This document shows positions 1-7,388 of a DNA stretch of 14,061 nt, in pieces (the stretch's first letter is position 1; each line of letters starts with the position of its first letter). The notes under the pieces were generated by a model. It worked only from the letters and a program-made list of their open reading frames with translations. It was not told the DNA's origin and did not search any database. The stretch lies in assembly GCA_934561115.1 (NCBI GenBank), contig CAKTFS010000033.1:1-14061 (forward strand), read 5' to 3'. The position numbers and the translations under genes are program-made. The DNA comes from an uncultured Faecalibacterium sp. GTDB taxonomy: Bacteria; Bacillota; Clostridia; Oscillospirales; Ruminococcaceae.

Positions 1-947
1 GTAAAGTTGTGGGACACCAGAATGGCAAGGTTGGTGTTCGGGCTCTTCTTTTCCTTGAAGCTGTGGCCGTTGACCACCGCAAGGTCGTTGTCGTAGTTTT
101 CCTGCGCCACAAAGCCGCCGGGGTTCTGGCAGAAGGTGCGCACCTTGTTCTTCCAAGGCTTCGGGTAGCCGATGAGCTTGGACTCATACAGCACCTTGTT
201 CACCTTTTCCATCACCTCGTTGCGGCACTCCACGCGCACGCCGATGTCCACCGTGCCGGGCTTGTGGGCGATGTGATGCTCTGCGCAGAGCTTTTCCAGC
301 CAGTCTGCGCCGCGGCGTCCGGTGCCGATGACCACCTCGTCCGCATACACGGGCAGCAGGCTGTCGCCGTCCTTCAGCAGCACGCCCTTACAGCCGTCCT
401 CTTCCAGAATGATGTTCTCGCACTCGGTATTGAAGCGCATCTCCACGCCATTGTCTGCCAGATAGTTCTGGATGGCCAGATACAGTTCCTGTGCCTTCTC
501 GGTGCCCAGATGGCGGATGGGGCAGTCCACCAGTTTCAGACCCGCATGGATGGCGTTTTTGCGGATCTCCTTGATGTCCTCGCCGGTGTAGACGCCCTCC
601 ACATGGGGGTCGGCACCGAACTCCAGATAAATTTTATCGGTGTAGTCGATGAGCTCCTGCGCAAACTCCTCCCCGATCAGGGTGGGCAGGTCGCCGCCCA
701 CCTCATAAGAAAGGCTCAGCTTGCCGTCCGAGAACGCGCCCGCACCGGAAAAGCCGGTGGTGATGGCACAGGTGGGGCGGCAGTTGACGCAGTGGCCTAC
801 CTCTGCCTTGGGGCAGTGGCGTTTTTCCACCGGCTTGCCCTTTTCCACCAGCAGCATCTTCTTTTTGCTGCCGTGGCGCAGCAGCTCCACAGCGGTAAAG
901 ATGCCGGCAGGGCCCGCACCCACGATGATCAGATCGTACTTTTCCAT
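1..947 (-). CDS. FAD-dependent dehydrogenase (COG2509-like), C-terminus outside window
   Basis: This is a probable flavoprotein oxidoreductase with unknown substrate, expected in the cytoplasm. The first 315 codons are visible and the C-terminal end lies beyond the left edge. The N-terminus MEKYDLIIVGAGPAGIFTAV is a classic Rossmann dinucleotide-binding motif (GxGxxG at residues 10-15) for the FAD ADP moiety. A Cys-rich stretch follows (Cys45, Cys53, Cys56, Cys60), then TGFSGAGAFSDGKLS at about residues 64-78. From memory, this combination is typical of the uncharacterised FAD-dependent dehydrogenases of COG2509. A later VVIGTGRRGADW segment fits a second nucleotide-contact strand. The ATG is preceded by AAAGGAAC about 6 bases upstream. 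The gene is separated from the upstream DUF308 gene by 252 bp holding a palindromic repeat, so co-transcription is uncertain. Family assignment is good; the reaction is unknown. Confidence 0.88.
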   Translation of the reverse strand, partial: MEKYDLIIVGAGPAGIFTAVELLRHGSKKKMLLVEKGKPVEKRHCPKAEVGHCVNCRPTCAITTGFSGAGAFSDGKLSLSYEVGGDLPTLIGEEFAQELIDYTDKIYLEFGADPHVEGVYTGEDIKEIRKNAIHAGLKLVDCPIRHLGTEKAQELYLAIQNYLADNGVEMRFNTECENIILEEDGCKGVLLKDGDSLLPVYADEVVIGTGRRGADWLEKLCAEHHIAHKPGTVDIGVRVECRNEVMEKVNKVLYESKLIGYPKPWKNKVRTFCQNPGGFVAQENYDNDLAVVNGHSFKEKKSPNTNLAILVSHNF

Positions 948-1010
948 GATTTTGTTCCTTTTCCTGTTATAGATTTGCGTATTTATGCTTTGGGGAGAGG
1001 GTTCAGCCGT

Positions 1011-1171
1011 GAGAAACTCCCTCAGTCAAAGCCTGACGGCTTTGCCAGCTCCCTCTGGGAGGGAGCCTCTGGCGCCCCGGGCACTTTGCGCTTTAGCCGG
1101 AAGCCTTGCCGCTATGCCAAAGGCCCCATCTCCGAGGGGGCTGTCTGCGCAGCAGACTGGGGGAGTTTCTC
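1011..1171. repeat. Palindromic intergenic repeat locus R1
   Basis: The 252-bp gap 948-1199 holds this element and no credible gene. The ends form a 17-bp inverted repeat with one mismatch (1011-1027 against 1155-1171; GAGAAACTCCCTCAGTC and GACTGGGGGAGTTTCTC). Inside the left end lies an AAAGCC-TGAC-GGCTTT hairpin (1028-1043), then GCTCCCTC-TGG-GAGGGAGC (1048-1066). The right end carries GTCTGC-GCA-GCAGAC (1143-1157). The same plan recurs at loci R2-R4 in this window. No T-run follows any stem, so it is not an obvious terminator. Function is unknown. Confidence 0.85.
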
Positions 1172-1199
1172 GTGGCGTGCGCCTGAGAGGGTTTATTCC

Positions 1200-1904
1200 T
1201 TACTCCCGTTCCTCCTGTTCCACGGTGGCGCTCTCGTCCACATCATCCAGCTCCACGGCGGTGGCTTCCGCGTCGGTGCGGGTCACCTCCGGGGCAACCA
1301 CGCCGTCACCGTTCAGATCCTCGCCGGTGATGCTTTCCAGCACGGACTGGGTCTCCGGGTGCAGCTTGGCAAAGCGGCGCACCGCCAGCACGGTATACAG
1401 GGCGCTGAGCAGGTTGATGGCACCCTCCACGATCAGGATGACGCCGATGGCCATCACCAGCGTTTCCATGGCGCCGAAGGGGTTCACGATCAGCACCACG
1501 CCCAGCACCACGCTGAGCACCGGCAGCAGCAGAAAGCCCTTCCAGCTGTCGTAGCCGCAGCGGCGCAGGTCCAAAGCGTTCTGCACCCGGCCGATGGCGT
1601 CAAAAATGACGAACAGACCGAACACGATGGGCAGAATGCTTACCACGATATCGCTGCGCAGCAGCAGAAAAACACCCAGCGCAAGGCAGATAAGGCCGGA
1701 GATCAGGGTAAGCTGGCTCTGGAACACCCCGCGCTCCACCACAAAGTAGCGGATCAGCTGCACCGCTGCGCAGGCCAGCACCACGCCGCCCAGCGCATAG
1801 CAGACGATGTTCAGCGCCGTGCCGGGCTTCATGACCAGAAAAATGCCCAGCCCGACATACAGCAGGCTCATGAAGATCAGATTCCACTTCAGCTTTTTTA
1901 CCAT
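1200..1904 (-). CDS. HdeD/DUF308 family membrane protein
   Basis: A 234-residue membrane protein of unknown role. It has about six hydrophobic segments (near residues 9-25, 31-52, 64-83, 86-104, 123-141, 147-170), paired as expected for the HdeD/DUF308 family. HdeD in E. coli is linked to acid stress; that role should not be carried over. A soluble acidic tail (about 175-234) follows the last segment and contains EDLNGDGVV at 195-203, which resembles a dockerin/EF-hand calcium loop. The start was chosen as the ATG preceded by AAAGGAACG about 11 bases upstream. The frame stays open 30 codons further upstream, but that part overlaps the end of the MATE gene and has no membrane-protein character. 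The gene lies 46 bp downstream of the MATE gene and is probably co-transcribed with it. Confidence 0.85.
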   Translation of the reverse strand: MVKKLKWNLIFMSLLYVGLGIFLVMKPGTALNIVCYALGGVVLACAAVQLIRYFVVERGVFQSQLTLISGLICLALGVFLLLRSDIVVSILPIVFGLFVIFDAIGRVQNALDLRRCGYDSWKGFLLLPVLSVVLGVVLIVNPFGAMETLVMAIGVILIVEGAINLLSALYTVLAVRRFAKLHPETQSVLESITGEDLNGDGVVAPEVTRTDAEATAVELDDVDESATVEQEERE

Positions 1905-1950
1905 AGAGATCACGTTCCTTTCGTTTGCAGGGCCGCTGCCCGCACCCGGG

Positions 1951-3336
1951 TCAGTGGTACAGGGGTGCGATGGTGGTTTTGTTGATACGGGCATAGAAGG
2001 CCAGGCTCATCAGGATGCTTACGACTTCCGCAATGAGGAAGGCCCACCAGACATTGTTGACGCTGCCGGTCTGTGCCAGCAGCCACGCTGCCGGCAGCAG
2101 CACGAACAGCTGACGGCAGACCGAAACGATCAGGCTGAAAACGCCGTTGCCCAGCGCCTGAAACACCGAGCTGAGCACGATGCTGACGCCCGCCAGCAGG
2201 AAATGCAGGCAGATGATGCGCATAGCCGGGATGCCGATGGCCAGCATGGCGTCGCTGGCGGCAAAGATGCTCAGCACCAGCCGGGGCGCGAACTGGAAGA
2301 TGCAGAAGCCTGCCAGCATGATGCCTTCGGCGTAGCACACCGCCAGCTTGATAGTCTTTTTCACGCGGTCCGGTCTGCGGGCACCGTAGTTGTAGCTGAT
2401 GATGGGTACCATGCCGTTGTTCAGGCCGAAAATGGGCATAAACACGAAGCTTTGCAGCTTGAAGTACACGCCGAACACCGCCACCGCCGTGGCAGAGAAG
2501 GCCATCAGGATCAGATTCATGCCGAAGGTCATCAGGCTGCCCACGCACTGCATGGCGATGCTGGGCAGACCCACTGTGTAGATGCGGCCGATGGCCTTGG
2601 TGCTGGGCCGGAAGCCCTTGAAGCCGATCTGGATATCCGGGTTTTTGCGGGTGTTGAAGTACAGGGTCATGCCTGCGCCGCAGAACTGGCCGATGACCGT
2701 TGCCACCGCCGCACCGGTGGTGCCGGACAGCGCCTCGCCGCAGTAGCCGAAGATGAAGATGGGGTCCAGAATAATGTTGACCACGGCACCCACCAGCTGG
2801 CTGATCATGCTCAGATGGGTGCGGCCGGTGGCCGCCAGAAGCTTTTCGCCCATGGTCTGGGTGAAGATGCCCAGACTGAAGATGCAGCACACCGACAGAT
2901 ACCGGATGCCCTGCTGTGCGATGACGGCGTCACTGGTCTGGGCGTAGAAGTAGGGCTTCATGCAGGTAAGGCCGATGACAAAAAACACCGCAAAGCTGCA
3001 CAGGGAAAGGAAAATGCCGTTTTCTGCGGTGGCGTTGGCGCGGCCTTGGTTCTTTTCGCCAAGGCTCTTGCTCAGCAGGGCGTTCACGCCCACGCCGGTG
3101 CCAACGCCCACGGCGATCATGACATTCTGCAGCGAAAAGGCCAGCGATACGGCGGTGAGGGCGCTCTCGCTGACATGGGACACGAACACCGAGTCCACCA
3201 CGTTGTACAGCGCCTGCACCAGCATGGAGATCATCATCGGGATGCTGAGCTTGAGCAAAAGCGGGTTGATCTCCATGGTGCCCATGATATTTTCCCGCAC
3301 CTCGGCGGGTGCGGTCTGCGATTGATTTGTTTTCAC
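1951..3336 (-). CDS. MATE family multidrug/cation antiporter
   Basis: A 461-residue polytopic inner-membrane transporter of the MATE family, which exports organic cations, drugs or metabolites using a Na+ or H+ gradient; the substrate here is unknown. The N-terminal block (IMGTMEINPLLLKLSIPMM, then MLVQALYNVVDSVFVSHVSE at about residues 38-57) is the signature first helix of bacterial MATE proteins. The length matches the usual 440-470 residues with 12 transmembrane helices. The start is a GTG with AAGGAG five bases upstream. An internal ATG in ENIMGTME also fits the family but has no comparable ribosome binding site. A 16-bp perfect hairpin lies just upstream of the ribosome binding site. 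The gene is flanked on the same strand by a cytidylate-kinase-like gene and a DUF308 gene. Confidence 0.95.
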   Translation of the reverse strand: MKTNQSQTAPAEVRENIMGTMEINPLLLKLSIPMMISMLVQALYNVVDSVFVSHVSESALTAVSLAFSLQNVMIAVGVGTGVGVNALLSKSLGEKNQGRANATAENGIFLSLCSFAVFFVIGLTCMKPYFYAQTSDAVIAQQGIRYLSVCCIFSLGIFTQTMGEKLLAATGRTHLSMISQLVGAVVNIILDPIFIFGYCGEALSGTTGAAVATVIGQFCGAGMTLYFNTRKNPDIQIGFKGFRPSTKAIGRIYTVGLPSIAMQCVGSLMTFGMNLILMAFSATAVAVFGVYFKLQSFVFMPIFGLNNGMVPIISYNYGARRPDRVKKTIKLAVCYAEGIMLAGFCIFQFAPRLVLSIFAASDAMLAIGIPAMRIICLHFLLAGVSIVLSSVFQALGNGVFSLIVSVCRQLFVLLPAAWLLAQTGSVNNVWWAFLIAEVVSILMSLAFYARINKTTIAPLYH

Positions 3337-3353
3337 GATTTCTCCTTGCCGGA

Positions 3354-3389
3354 AACGTGGGCAGGGCGCGCAAGCGCCCTGCCCACGTT
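3354..3389 (-). other. Perfect 16-bp hairpin between kinase-like and MATE genes
   Basis: Positions 3354-3369 (AACGTGGGCAGGGCGC) and 3374-3389 are exact reverse complements around a 4-nt loop (GCAA on the plus strand, TTGC in the minus-strand transcript). The element lies between the stop of the kinase-like gene and the MATE ribosome binding site, ending only a few bases before the latter. In the minus-strand RNA the stem is followed by TTTCCGG rather than a T-run, so it is a weak intrinsic terminator at best. It may instead be a processing or stability element, or a partial terminator that lowers MATE expression. The 8-mer CTTGCCGG occurs on both sides (3345-3352 and 3409-3416). Confidence 0.6.
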
Positions 3390-3419
3390 CTGTCGTTGTT
3401 TCTTAGGTCTTGCCGGGGG

Positions 3420-4022
3420 TCACAGCGTCTTTTCCTTTGCGGCGGCTGCGTCCAGGATCATCTTTACGCAGGTCTCGCGGCCAAGGGCTGCGTTGATGGC
3501 CAGATCGTAGTTATGGGCATCGCCCCAGCGGTTCTGGGTGTAGTAGTTGTAGTAGGCCGAGCGGTTGCGGTCGGTCTTTTCCACCTCGTCCTTGATGCCC
3601 TTTTCGTCCTTGGCTTTCACCAGGGGGTTGGTCTTGGCGTACTGCAGACGCCACTCCTTGGGTGCATACACGAACACCCGCAGCACGTCCTTGCGCTCCC
3701 GCAGGACGTAGTCACCGCAGCGGCCAAGGATCACGCAGGGGCCTTCCTCGGCCAGCTGCTTGATGATACGGCTCTGCAGAATGAACACCTGATCGCCCAG
3801 CGGCAGCTCGTTGCCCATGGTGTACAGGCTGTACAGCAGGCTGTGGGTATGCCGTTTTTCGCTGGCGGCAACAGCCTCCTCCGACAAGCCGGAGTTCTTT
3901 GCTGCCATGGTGATCAGCTCCTTGTCGTAAAGCTTGATGCCCAGCGCATTTGCCACGTCCTCTGCGATGTAGCGTCCGCCGGTGCAGTACTCACGGCCCA
4001 AAGTGATGATCGTCTTTGCCAT
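3420..4022 (-). CDS. Cytidylate kinase-like family protein
   Basis: A 200-residue P-loop protein resembling the Cytidylate_kin2 (PF13189) family, whose physiological substrate is not established. The N-terminus MAKTIITLGREYCTGGRYIA carries the family's altered P-loop (GRExxxGGRxI) in place of the classic GxxxxGKS/T. Further family landmarks are CVILGRCGDYVLRER at about 96-110 and the C-terminal NRWGDAHNYDLAINAALG block at about 164-181. The start is the second ATG. The AGGAGG ribosome binding site lies six bases before it, inside an in-frame extension of seven codons that begins at 4043, so the extension is almost certainly untranslated. The gene follows the C39-like gene by 39 bp. Such proteins often sit beside MATE genes in Clostridia (from memory). 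True nucleotide kinase activity is uncertain. Confidence 0.87.
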   Translation of the reverse strand: MAKTIITLGREYCTGGRYIAEDVANALGIKLYDKELITMAAKNSGLSEEAVAASEKRHTHSLLYSLYTMGNELPLGDQVFILQSRIIKQLAEEGPCVILGRCGDYVLRERKDVLRVFVYAPKEWRLQYAKTNPLVKAKDEKGIKDEVEKTDRNRSAYYNYYTQNRWGDAHNYDLAINAALGRETCVKMILDAAAAKEKTL

Positions 4023-4061
4023 AATGTGTTCCTCCTGTTTCATATATCGCCCTGAAAAAGC

Positions 4062-5441
4062 TTACGGCTGTGCCGGGGCGTCCCCGGGCTGGCCATCGGC
4101 TTTGGGTTCTGTGCTCGCGGGCGCAGGCTTCGGCTTCGGCAGCCGTACCTCTGCTACCCGCATGGTGCCGGTCTGGTCCACTGCATACACACTGCAGCGC
4201 CCGCCTGCGGCCAGCAGCTCCGGCGGAAGCTGTACCCCGCCGTCCTCGGTGCGGGTACAGCGCAAAAAGGTGCGGTGGGCGGTGGTGGCGTGCGCCACGC
4301 CGTCGTGGGGTGCGCAGGCGATCCAGCCGGAAAAATCCTCCGGCAGGTCTGCGGGTTCTCCCCGCCGCTCAAAGTAGTATGTGCCCGGCTCTGTGCCGGC
4401 GCGCAGGTCGCACCGCAGCCGCCGGGGACGGTCGGCCTCAGCCTCCCGCTGCTTTGGCCGCAGGGCAATGGCCTTGCCGGTAAAGTAACGCATAAAATCC
4501 ACCAGCGCCATGGTGCAGTTCACGGCGCCGTCGGTATCGGCGGTGGGGTCGTTCAGCAGCACAAAATCTGCCATCACGGCGTCATCGTGGCCAAAGCCGC
4601 GCAGCCCCATCCAAAGCCGCACCGGGTCGCGCTGGCCGCGCACCCGCCGCTCCACCTGCACTGCCACTGAGCAGCCGTCGTGGATCTGCTCCCGCAGGTC
4701 GGCAAGGTCCATCCATGCCTGCCAGCAGGGGTAGCCGCAGCAGCCTGCGGCAGCCGCCGCAAAGGCGGTGTTGCCGGTGCTGCGGGTGCTGCCGTCCTCC
4801 ATGGCGTAGGCCACTTCCTCCGGCAGGATATCCTCGCCCCAGCGGTTCATCAGCGCCGCCATGATCAGCGGCAGATCCATCTCCCGCCCAAAGCTGGGGT
4901 CGTGGGCGGAAAGGCAGTATTCCGGCAGATAGAGCCGCCGGTTCAGCGGGTGGCCGTTGCGTCTTTCCCACGCAAGGGGACGCACCGCCGCCGCCAGCAG
5001 ACGCACCGCCGGGCTGACTTTATCGTTGTTGGTGGAAAGGTTCACCTGCAGCTGCACGCCGGTGCCGCCGCCCGGGGCGGCCACCGTGACGGTATCGCCC
5101 ATCAAAAAGATCATGCCGTCCTCGCTGTGGCTGGACACGCTGCACCGGGGGTAATCCGGCGCCCACTTGCCAAAGCTCATCCAGCCTGTCCACGCCCCTG
5201 CCGCGTACACCCGGCAGCGCACCTCCACCATGGTGTCCCGGGGTGCATGGGCGTTCCAGCTGACGTTCAGGTTGCAGAAGGCCGGCATGGCAAACTCCGG
5301 GGTGGTGTAGCTGCCGTACAAAAGGCTGCGCCCGGCCACGCTGTCCAGCACCAGTGCGCCGTTTTCCAGCGCAACGTTGTCCAGCTGCCCGCGGGAAAAG
5401 GTCTCTGTCCCCTGCAGCACAAGATTATTCCGTTGTTCCAT
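4062..5441 (-). CDS. C39-peptidase-like protein, probably lacking the catalytic Cys
   Basis: A 459-residue protein with no signal peptide or membrane segment, so probably cytoplasmic. It resembles C39-family (papain-like) peptidases that carry an N-terminal beta-sandwich. The block at about 40-100 (YTTPEF, NLNVSWNAHAP, GWMSFGKWAPD) matches the TSPE...PSWNA-TP...GRWA pattern of that group as I remember it. The peptidase-like part covers about 165-320, with RLYLPEYCLSAH, then REMDLPLIMAALMNRWGE where active members have a WCSPTS motif before the hydrophobic helix. Here Met or Asp stands at the Cys position. The later GFGHDDAVMADFVLLNDPT (282-300) keeps the expected His285 and Asn-Asp-Pro. A beta-rich region (about 350-435) and a Pro/Ala-rich tail follow. 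The ATG has GAAAGGAG nine bases upstream. It lies in the middle of the minus-strand gene run. The fold call is moderate; loss of activity is inferred. Confidence 0.6.
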   Translation of the reverse strand: MEQRNNLVLQGTETFSRGQLDNVALENGALVLDSVAGRSLLYGSYTTPEFAMPAFCNLNVSWNAHAPRDTMVEVRCRVYAAGAWTGWMSFGKWAPDYPRCSVSSHSEDGMIFLMGDTVTVAAPGGGTGVQLQVNLSTNNDKVSPAVRLLAAAVRPLAWERRNGHPLNRRLYLPEYCLSAHDPSFGREMDLPLIMAALMNRWGEDILPEEVAYAMEDGSTRSTGNTAFAAAAAGCCGYPCWQAWMDLADLREQIHDGCSVAVQVERRVRGQRDPVRLWMGLRGFGHDDAVMADFVLLNDPTADTDGAVNCTMALVDFMRYFTGKAIALRPKQREAEADRPRRLRCDLRAGTEPGTYYFERRGEPADLPEDFSGWIACAPHDGVAHATTAHRTFLRCTRTEDGGVQLPPELLAAGGRCSVYAVDQTGTMRVAEVRLPKPKPAPASTEPKADGQPGDAPAQP

Positions 5442-5472
5442 GGGACATCGCTCCTTTCCGCAGCATTATCGC

Positions 5473-6318
5473 TTATTCCTCCGGGGTGTCGTCCCCGTCG
5501 TCGGCGTAGTCCTCTTTCAGGGCGGCCTCCAACTCGGCGTCCTTCATCTTGCGGATGTTCTCTTCAATGTGGAACACTTTGTCAATGTCGCCGTATACGA
5601 TCTGGCAGGACACCTCGGTGACGAACCAGAAACCGAAGATCAGCATCAGGAAAAGCCCCAGCGGCATACACAGGATCACCACGCCCCAGAACAGCACCTG
5701 CACGATGGCGGCAGCCAGTGCGTGGGGCAGAAAGGCGATCATGCAGTTGATGCTGTTTTTCAAAGTCAGGCTCAAAGGCTGGTCCAGCAGCACCACCTGC
5801 GGCCACATATAGGCAAACAGCATCTGGAACAGCACCAGATTGAGCACCGTAGCCACCCACAGCGGGATGCCCACGTTGGTGCCGTGGTACAACATATTGA
5901 AGCAGAAATAGACGAGGAAGATCTGCAGCGTGACCACCACGGTGTACAGCACGCCCGGCACAAGGCTGGCTTTAAAGTTGCGCTTGAACGCCTTGCGGTA
6001 GGTCACCCACCAGTAGCCCGCCTCGTCGCGCAGCGCGCGCAGGACGGTATCGTACATTCCGGCCAGTGCCGGGCCTGCCAGCAGGCCGCCCACGGCGGCG
6101 CTGCCCAGCATCACCGGCAGGCTGTTCTGCAAAAAGCCGATGTACACTAAGCAGATGACCGGTGCAAACCCGATGCAGGTCAGCAGGTTTGCAAGGAACA
6201 TGCCGTTCATATCACGGCCTACAAGCTCAAAAAAGCGGCCGATGCCGGTCTTGCGGGGAGCGTCCTTTTCGACACCCTTGCCGGCCTTGAAATCGTTGGC
6301 AGAAGGAAAAAGACCCAT
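5473..6318 (-). CDS. DUF624/YesL-like membrane protein
   Basis: A 281-residue integral membrane protein of unknown function. The hallmark is GPALAGMYDTVLRALRDEAG at about residues 82-101, following a hydrophobic pair at about 40-90, which matches DUF624 (YesL family). Further hydrophobic segments lie near 122-141, 151-172, 193-212 and 214-234. The C-terminus is a soluble acidic tail (DADDGDD-like, about 255-281). YesL relatives often accompany sugar transport or polysaccharide genes, but nothing nearby supports that here. The start ATG has GAGAGG about 13 bases upstream, which is rather distant. It is the first gene of the minus-strand run. A promoter with a perfect TTGACA box lies about 80-110 bp upstream, and the C39-like gene starts 31 bp after its stop. 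Confidence 0.78.
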   Translation of the reverse strand: MGLFPSANDFKAGKGVEKDAPRKTGIGRFFELVGRDMNGMFLANLLTCIGFAPVICLVYIGFLQNSLPVMLGSAAVGGLLAGPALAGMYDTVLRALRDEAGYWWVTYRKAFKRNFKASLVPGVLYTVVVTLQIFLVYFCFNMLYHGTNVGIPLWVATVLNLVLFQMLFAYMWPQVVLLDQPLSLTLKNSINCMIAFLPHALAAAIVQVLFWGVVILCMPLGLFLMLIFGFWFVTEVSCQIVYGDIDKVFHIEENIRKMKDAELEAALKEDYADDGDDTPEE

Positions 6319-6397
6319 AGTAACTGCGGTACCTCTCTTACGTTTTTAACCGGCACCGCAGGCGTTTTGTCTGGAAAGTGCCATTGTGCTAACTTTA

Positions 6398-6426
6398 CAG
6401 ATATAAATATACCTGTATTTTGTCAA
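6398..6426 (-). promoter_or_regulatory. Candidate sigma-A promoter for the minus-strand gene run
   Basis: On the minus strand a perfect TTGACA (6426-6421) is followed by TATCTG (6403-6398) at 17 bp spacing, or TATATC (6405-6400) at 15 bp, in an AT-rich stretch unlike the surrounding coding DNA. It would start transcription near 6390, giving a leader of about 70 nt before the DUF624 gene. The -35 is convincing; the -10 is only fair. Confidence 0.5.
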
Positions 6427-6492
6427 CTTTGCAAGATACAACCGGGGCTAATTGTAAAAAAATATTTATCTCTCCCTTTTTTGCGCAAAATG

Positions 6493-6501
6493 TGCTACAA
6501 T
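6493..6501 (+). promoter_or_regulatory. Candidate extended -10 promoter for the plsC-like gene
   Basis: TGC-TACAAT forms a good extended -10 element 36 bp before the plsC-like ATG. The sequence 17 bp upstream is a poor -35 (TCCCTT), which an extended -10 can tolerate. A second plus-strand possibility is TTTACA (6394-6399) with TATTTT 16 bp on. Both sit in the 218-bp divergent intergenic region 6319-6536, which otherwise shows only AT-rich DNA and the opposing promoter. Confidence 0.5.
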
Positions 6502-6536
6502 GACAATGGCATTTTTTGCAATAGGAGGAAACTATT

Positions 6537-7265
6537 ATGAGCATTCTTCGCACCATTGCGATGTTTATTTATCTGTTCGGATACATGATCCTGCATTACG
6601 GCATCCTGCGCCGTGCCGAGCGCGCCGCAGCCGCCGGAGATACCGCTACCGTGGAGCAGATCGTAAACCAGCATATCCCCCACTGGAGCCGGGGCATCTT
6701 AAAGGTGACCGGTGTTTCCCTGTCCGTGGAAGGGCTGGAGAACATCCCCAAAGACCGCCCCTGCGTGTTTGTGGCGAACCACCGCAGCTACTACGACATC
6801 CCCCTGCTGCTGGCCGGGCTGGAAAAGCCCCACGGCATCCTTGCCAAGGAGGAGCTGGAAAAGATCCCCCTGCTCAACCGCTGGATGAAGCTGCTGGGCT
6901 GCGTGTTCGTGCAGCGTGACGATGTGCGCGCCTCGGTGCGGGCACTGAACGATGCCACCGCCATCGTGGAGGGCGGCCGCAGCTTCGTCATCTTCCCCGA
7001 GGGCACCCGCTACAAGGGCGAAGAGGGCGGCGCAGGCGAGTTCAAGGCCGGTGCCTTCCGCATTGCGGTCAAGACAAGCGCCCCGGTGGTGCCAGTGGCT
7101 GTGACCGGCGCCCGCGCCCTGTTCGAGGCAAACGGCAACCGCTGCCGCCCGGGCAGTGTGCGCATCAAGATCATGCCTCCCATCCAGACCGCCGGCATGA
7201 GCAAGGCCGAGCAGAAGCAGCTGCCCGACGCTGTGCGCCAGACCATTCTGGCTGCACTGAAGTAA
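6537..7265 (+). CDS. plsC: 1-acyl-sn-glycerol-3-phosphate acyltransferase (PlsC family)
   Basis: A 242-residue lysophospholipid acyltransferase-like protein. PlsC transfers a second acyl chain to lysophosphatidic acid to make phosphatidic acid at the cytoplasmic face of the membrane. The catalytic HX4D motif is present as NHRSYYD (His82, Asp87), and the glycerol-phosphate-binding motif is FPEGTR (153-158). A hydrophobic N-terminal segment (about 4-24) may anchor it, and VVPVAVTGARAL (about 184-195) matches the family's fourth block. The length is typical. The start is supported by an AGGAGG about seven bases upstream. It is the first plus-strand gene after the divergent region. No clear intrinsic terminator follows it, only an inverted repeat and repeat locus R2. 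The family is certain, but related acyltransferases with other acceptors exist. Confidence 0.92.
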   Translation: MSILRTIAMFIYLFGYMILHYGILRRAERAAAAGDTATVEQIVNQHIPHWSRGILKVTGVSLSVEGLENIPKDRPCVFVANHRSYYDIPLLLAGLEKPHGILAKEELEKIPLLNRWMKLLGCVFVQRDDVRASVRALNDATAIVEGGRSFVIFPEGTRYKGEEGGAGEFKAGAFRIAVKTSAPVVPVAVTGARALFEANGNRCRPGSVRIKIMPPIQTAGMSKAEQKQLPDAVRQTILAALK

Positions 7266-7276
7266 CAGCTTTTATA

Positions 7277-7318
7277 GCAATTCAACTTTTTAATGCAACA
7301 GCAACAGCGTTGAATTGC
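7277..7318. repeat. 10-bp inverted repeat downstream of plsC
   Basis: GCAATTCAAC (7277-7286) and GTTGAATTGC (7309-7318) are exact inverted repeats around a 22-nt spacer, 12 bp after the plsC stop. There is no T-run after it, so it is not a standard terminator. A second pair, TATCGCAA (7320-7327) and TTGCGATA (7362-7369), follows at once, so the AT-rich stretch 7270-7370 can form two consecutive stem-loops. Confidence 0.5.
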
Positions 7319-7343
7319 ATATCGCAAATATGCTGTTTAAATG

Positions 7344-7371
7344 TTGCACTAATTTCTTGACTTGCGATAAT
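7344..7371 (+). promoter_or_regulatory. Weak candidate promoter before the 250-residue membrane protein gene
   Basis: TGC-GATAAT (7363-7371) is an extended -10-like element in the only AT-rich part of the 289-bp gap 7266-7554, with a poor -35 (TTGCAC, 7344-7349) at 16 bp spacing. A transcript from it would read through repeat locus R2 before reaching the gene at 7555. One arm of the TATCGCAA/TTGCGATA inverted repeat overlaps this -10. Confidence 0.3.
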
Positions 7372-7388
7372 CACCGTTCCGCTTAAAG

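Noticed and set aside
9..1985. 658-codon open frame on the plus strand
   Set aside because: It runs antisense to the FAD-dehydrogenase and DUF308 genes and through repeat R1. Its composition (rich in His, Gln, Ala, Val) is typical of a high-GC3 shadow frame, and it has no domain or ribosome binding site.
1807..3510. 567-codon open frame on the plus strand
   Set aside because: Antisense to the MATE gene, with low-complexity His/Gln/Asp/Ala content and no recognisable domain. The MATE frame explains the region.
4023..4043. Upstream start for the cytidylate-kinase-like gene
   Set aside because: The seven extra codons consist largely of the AGGAGG ribosome binding site for the ATG at 4022.
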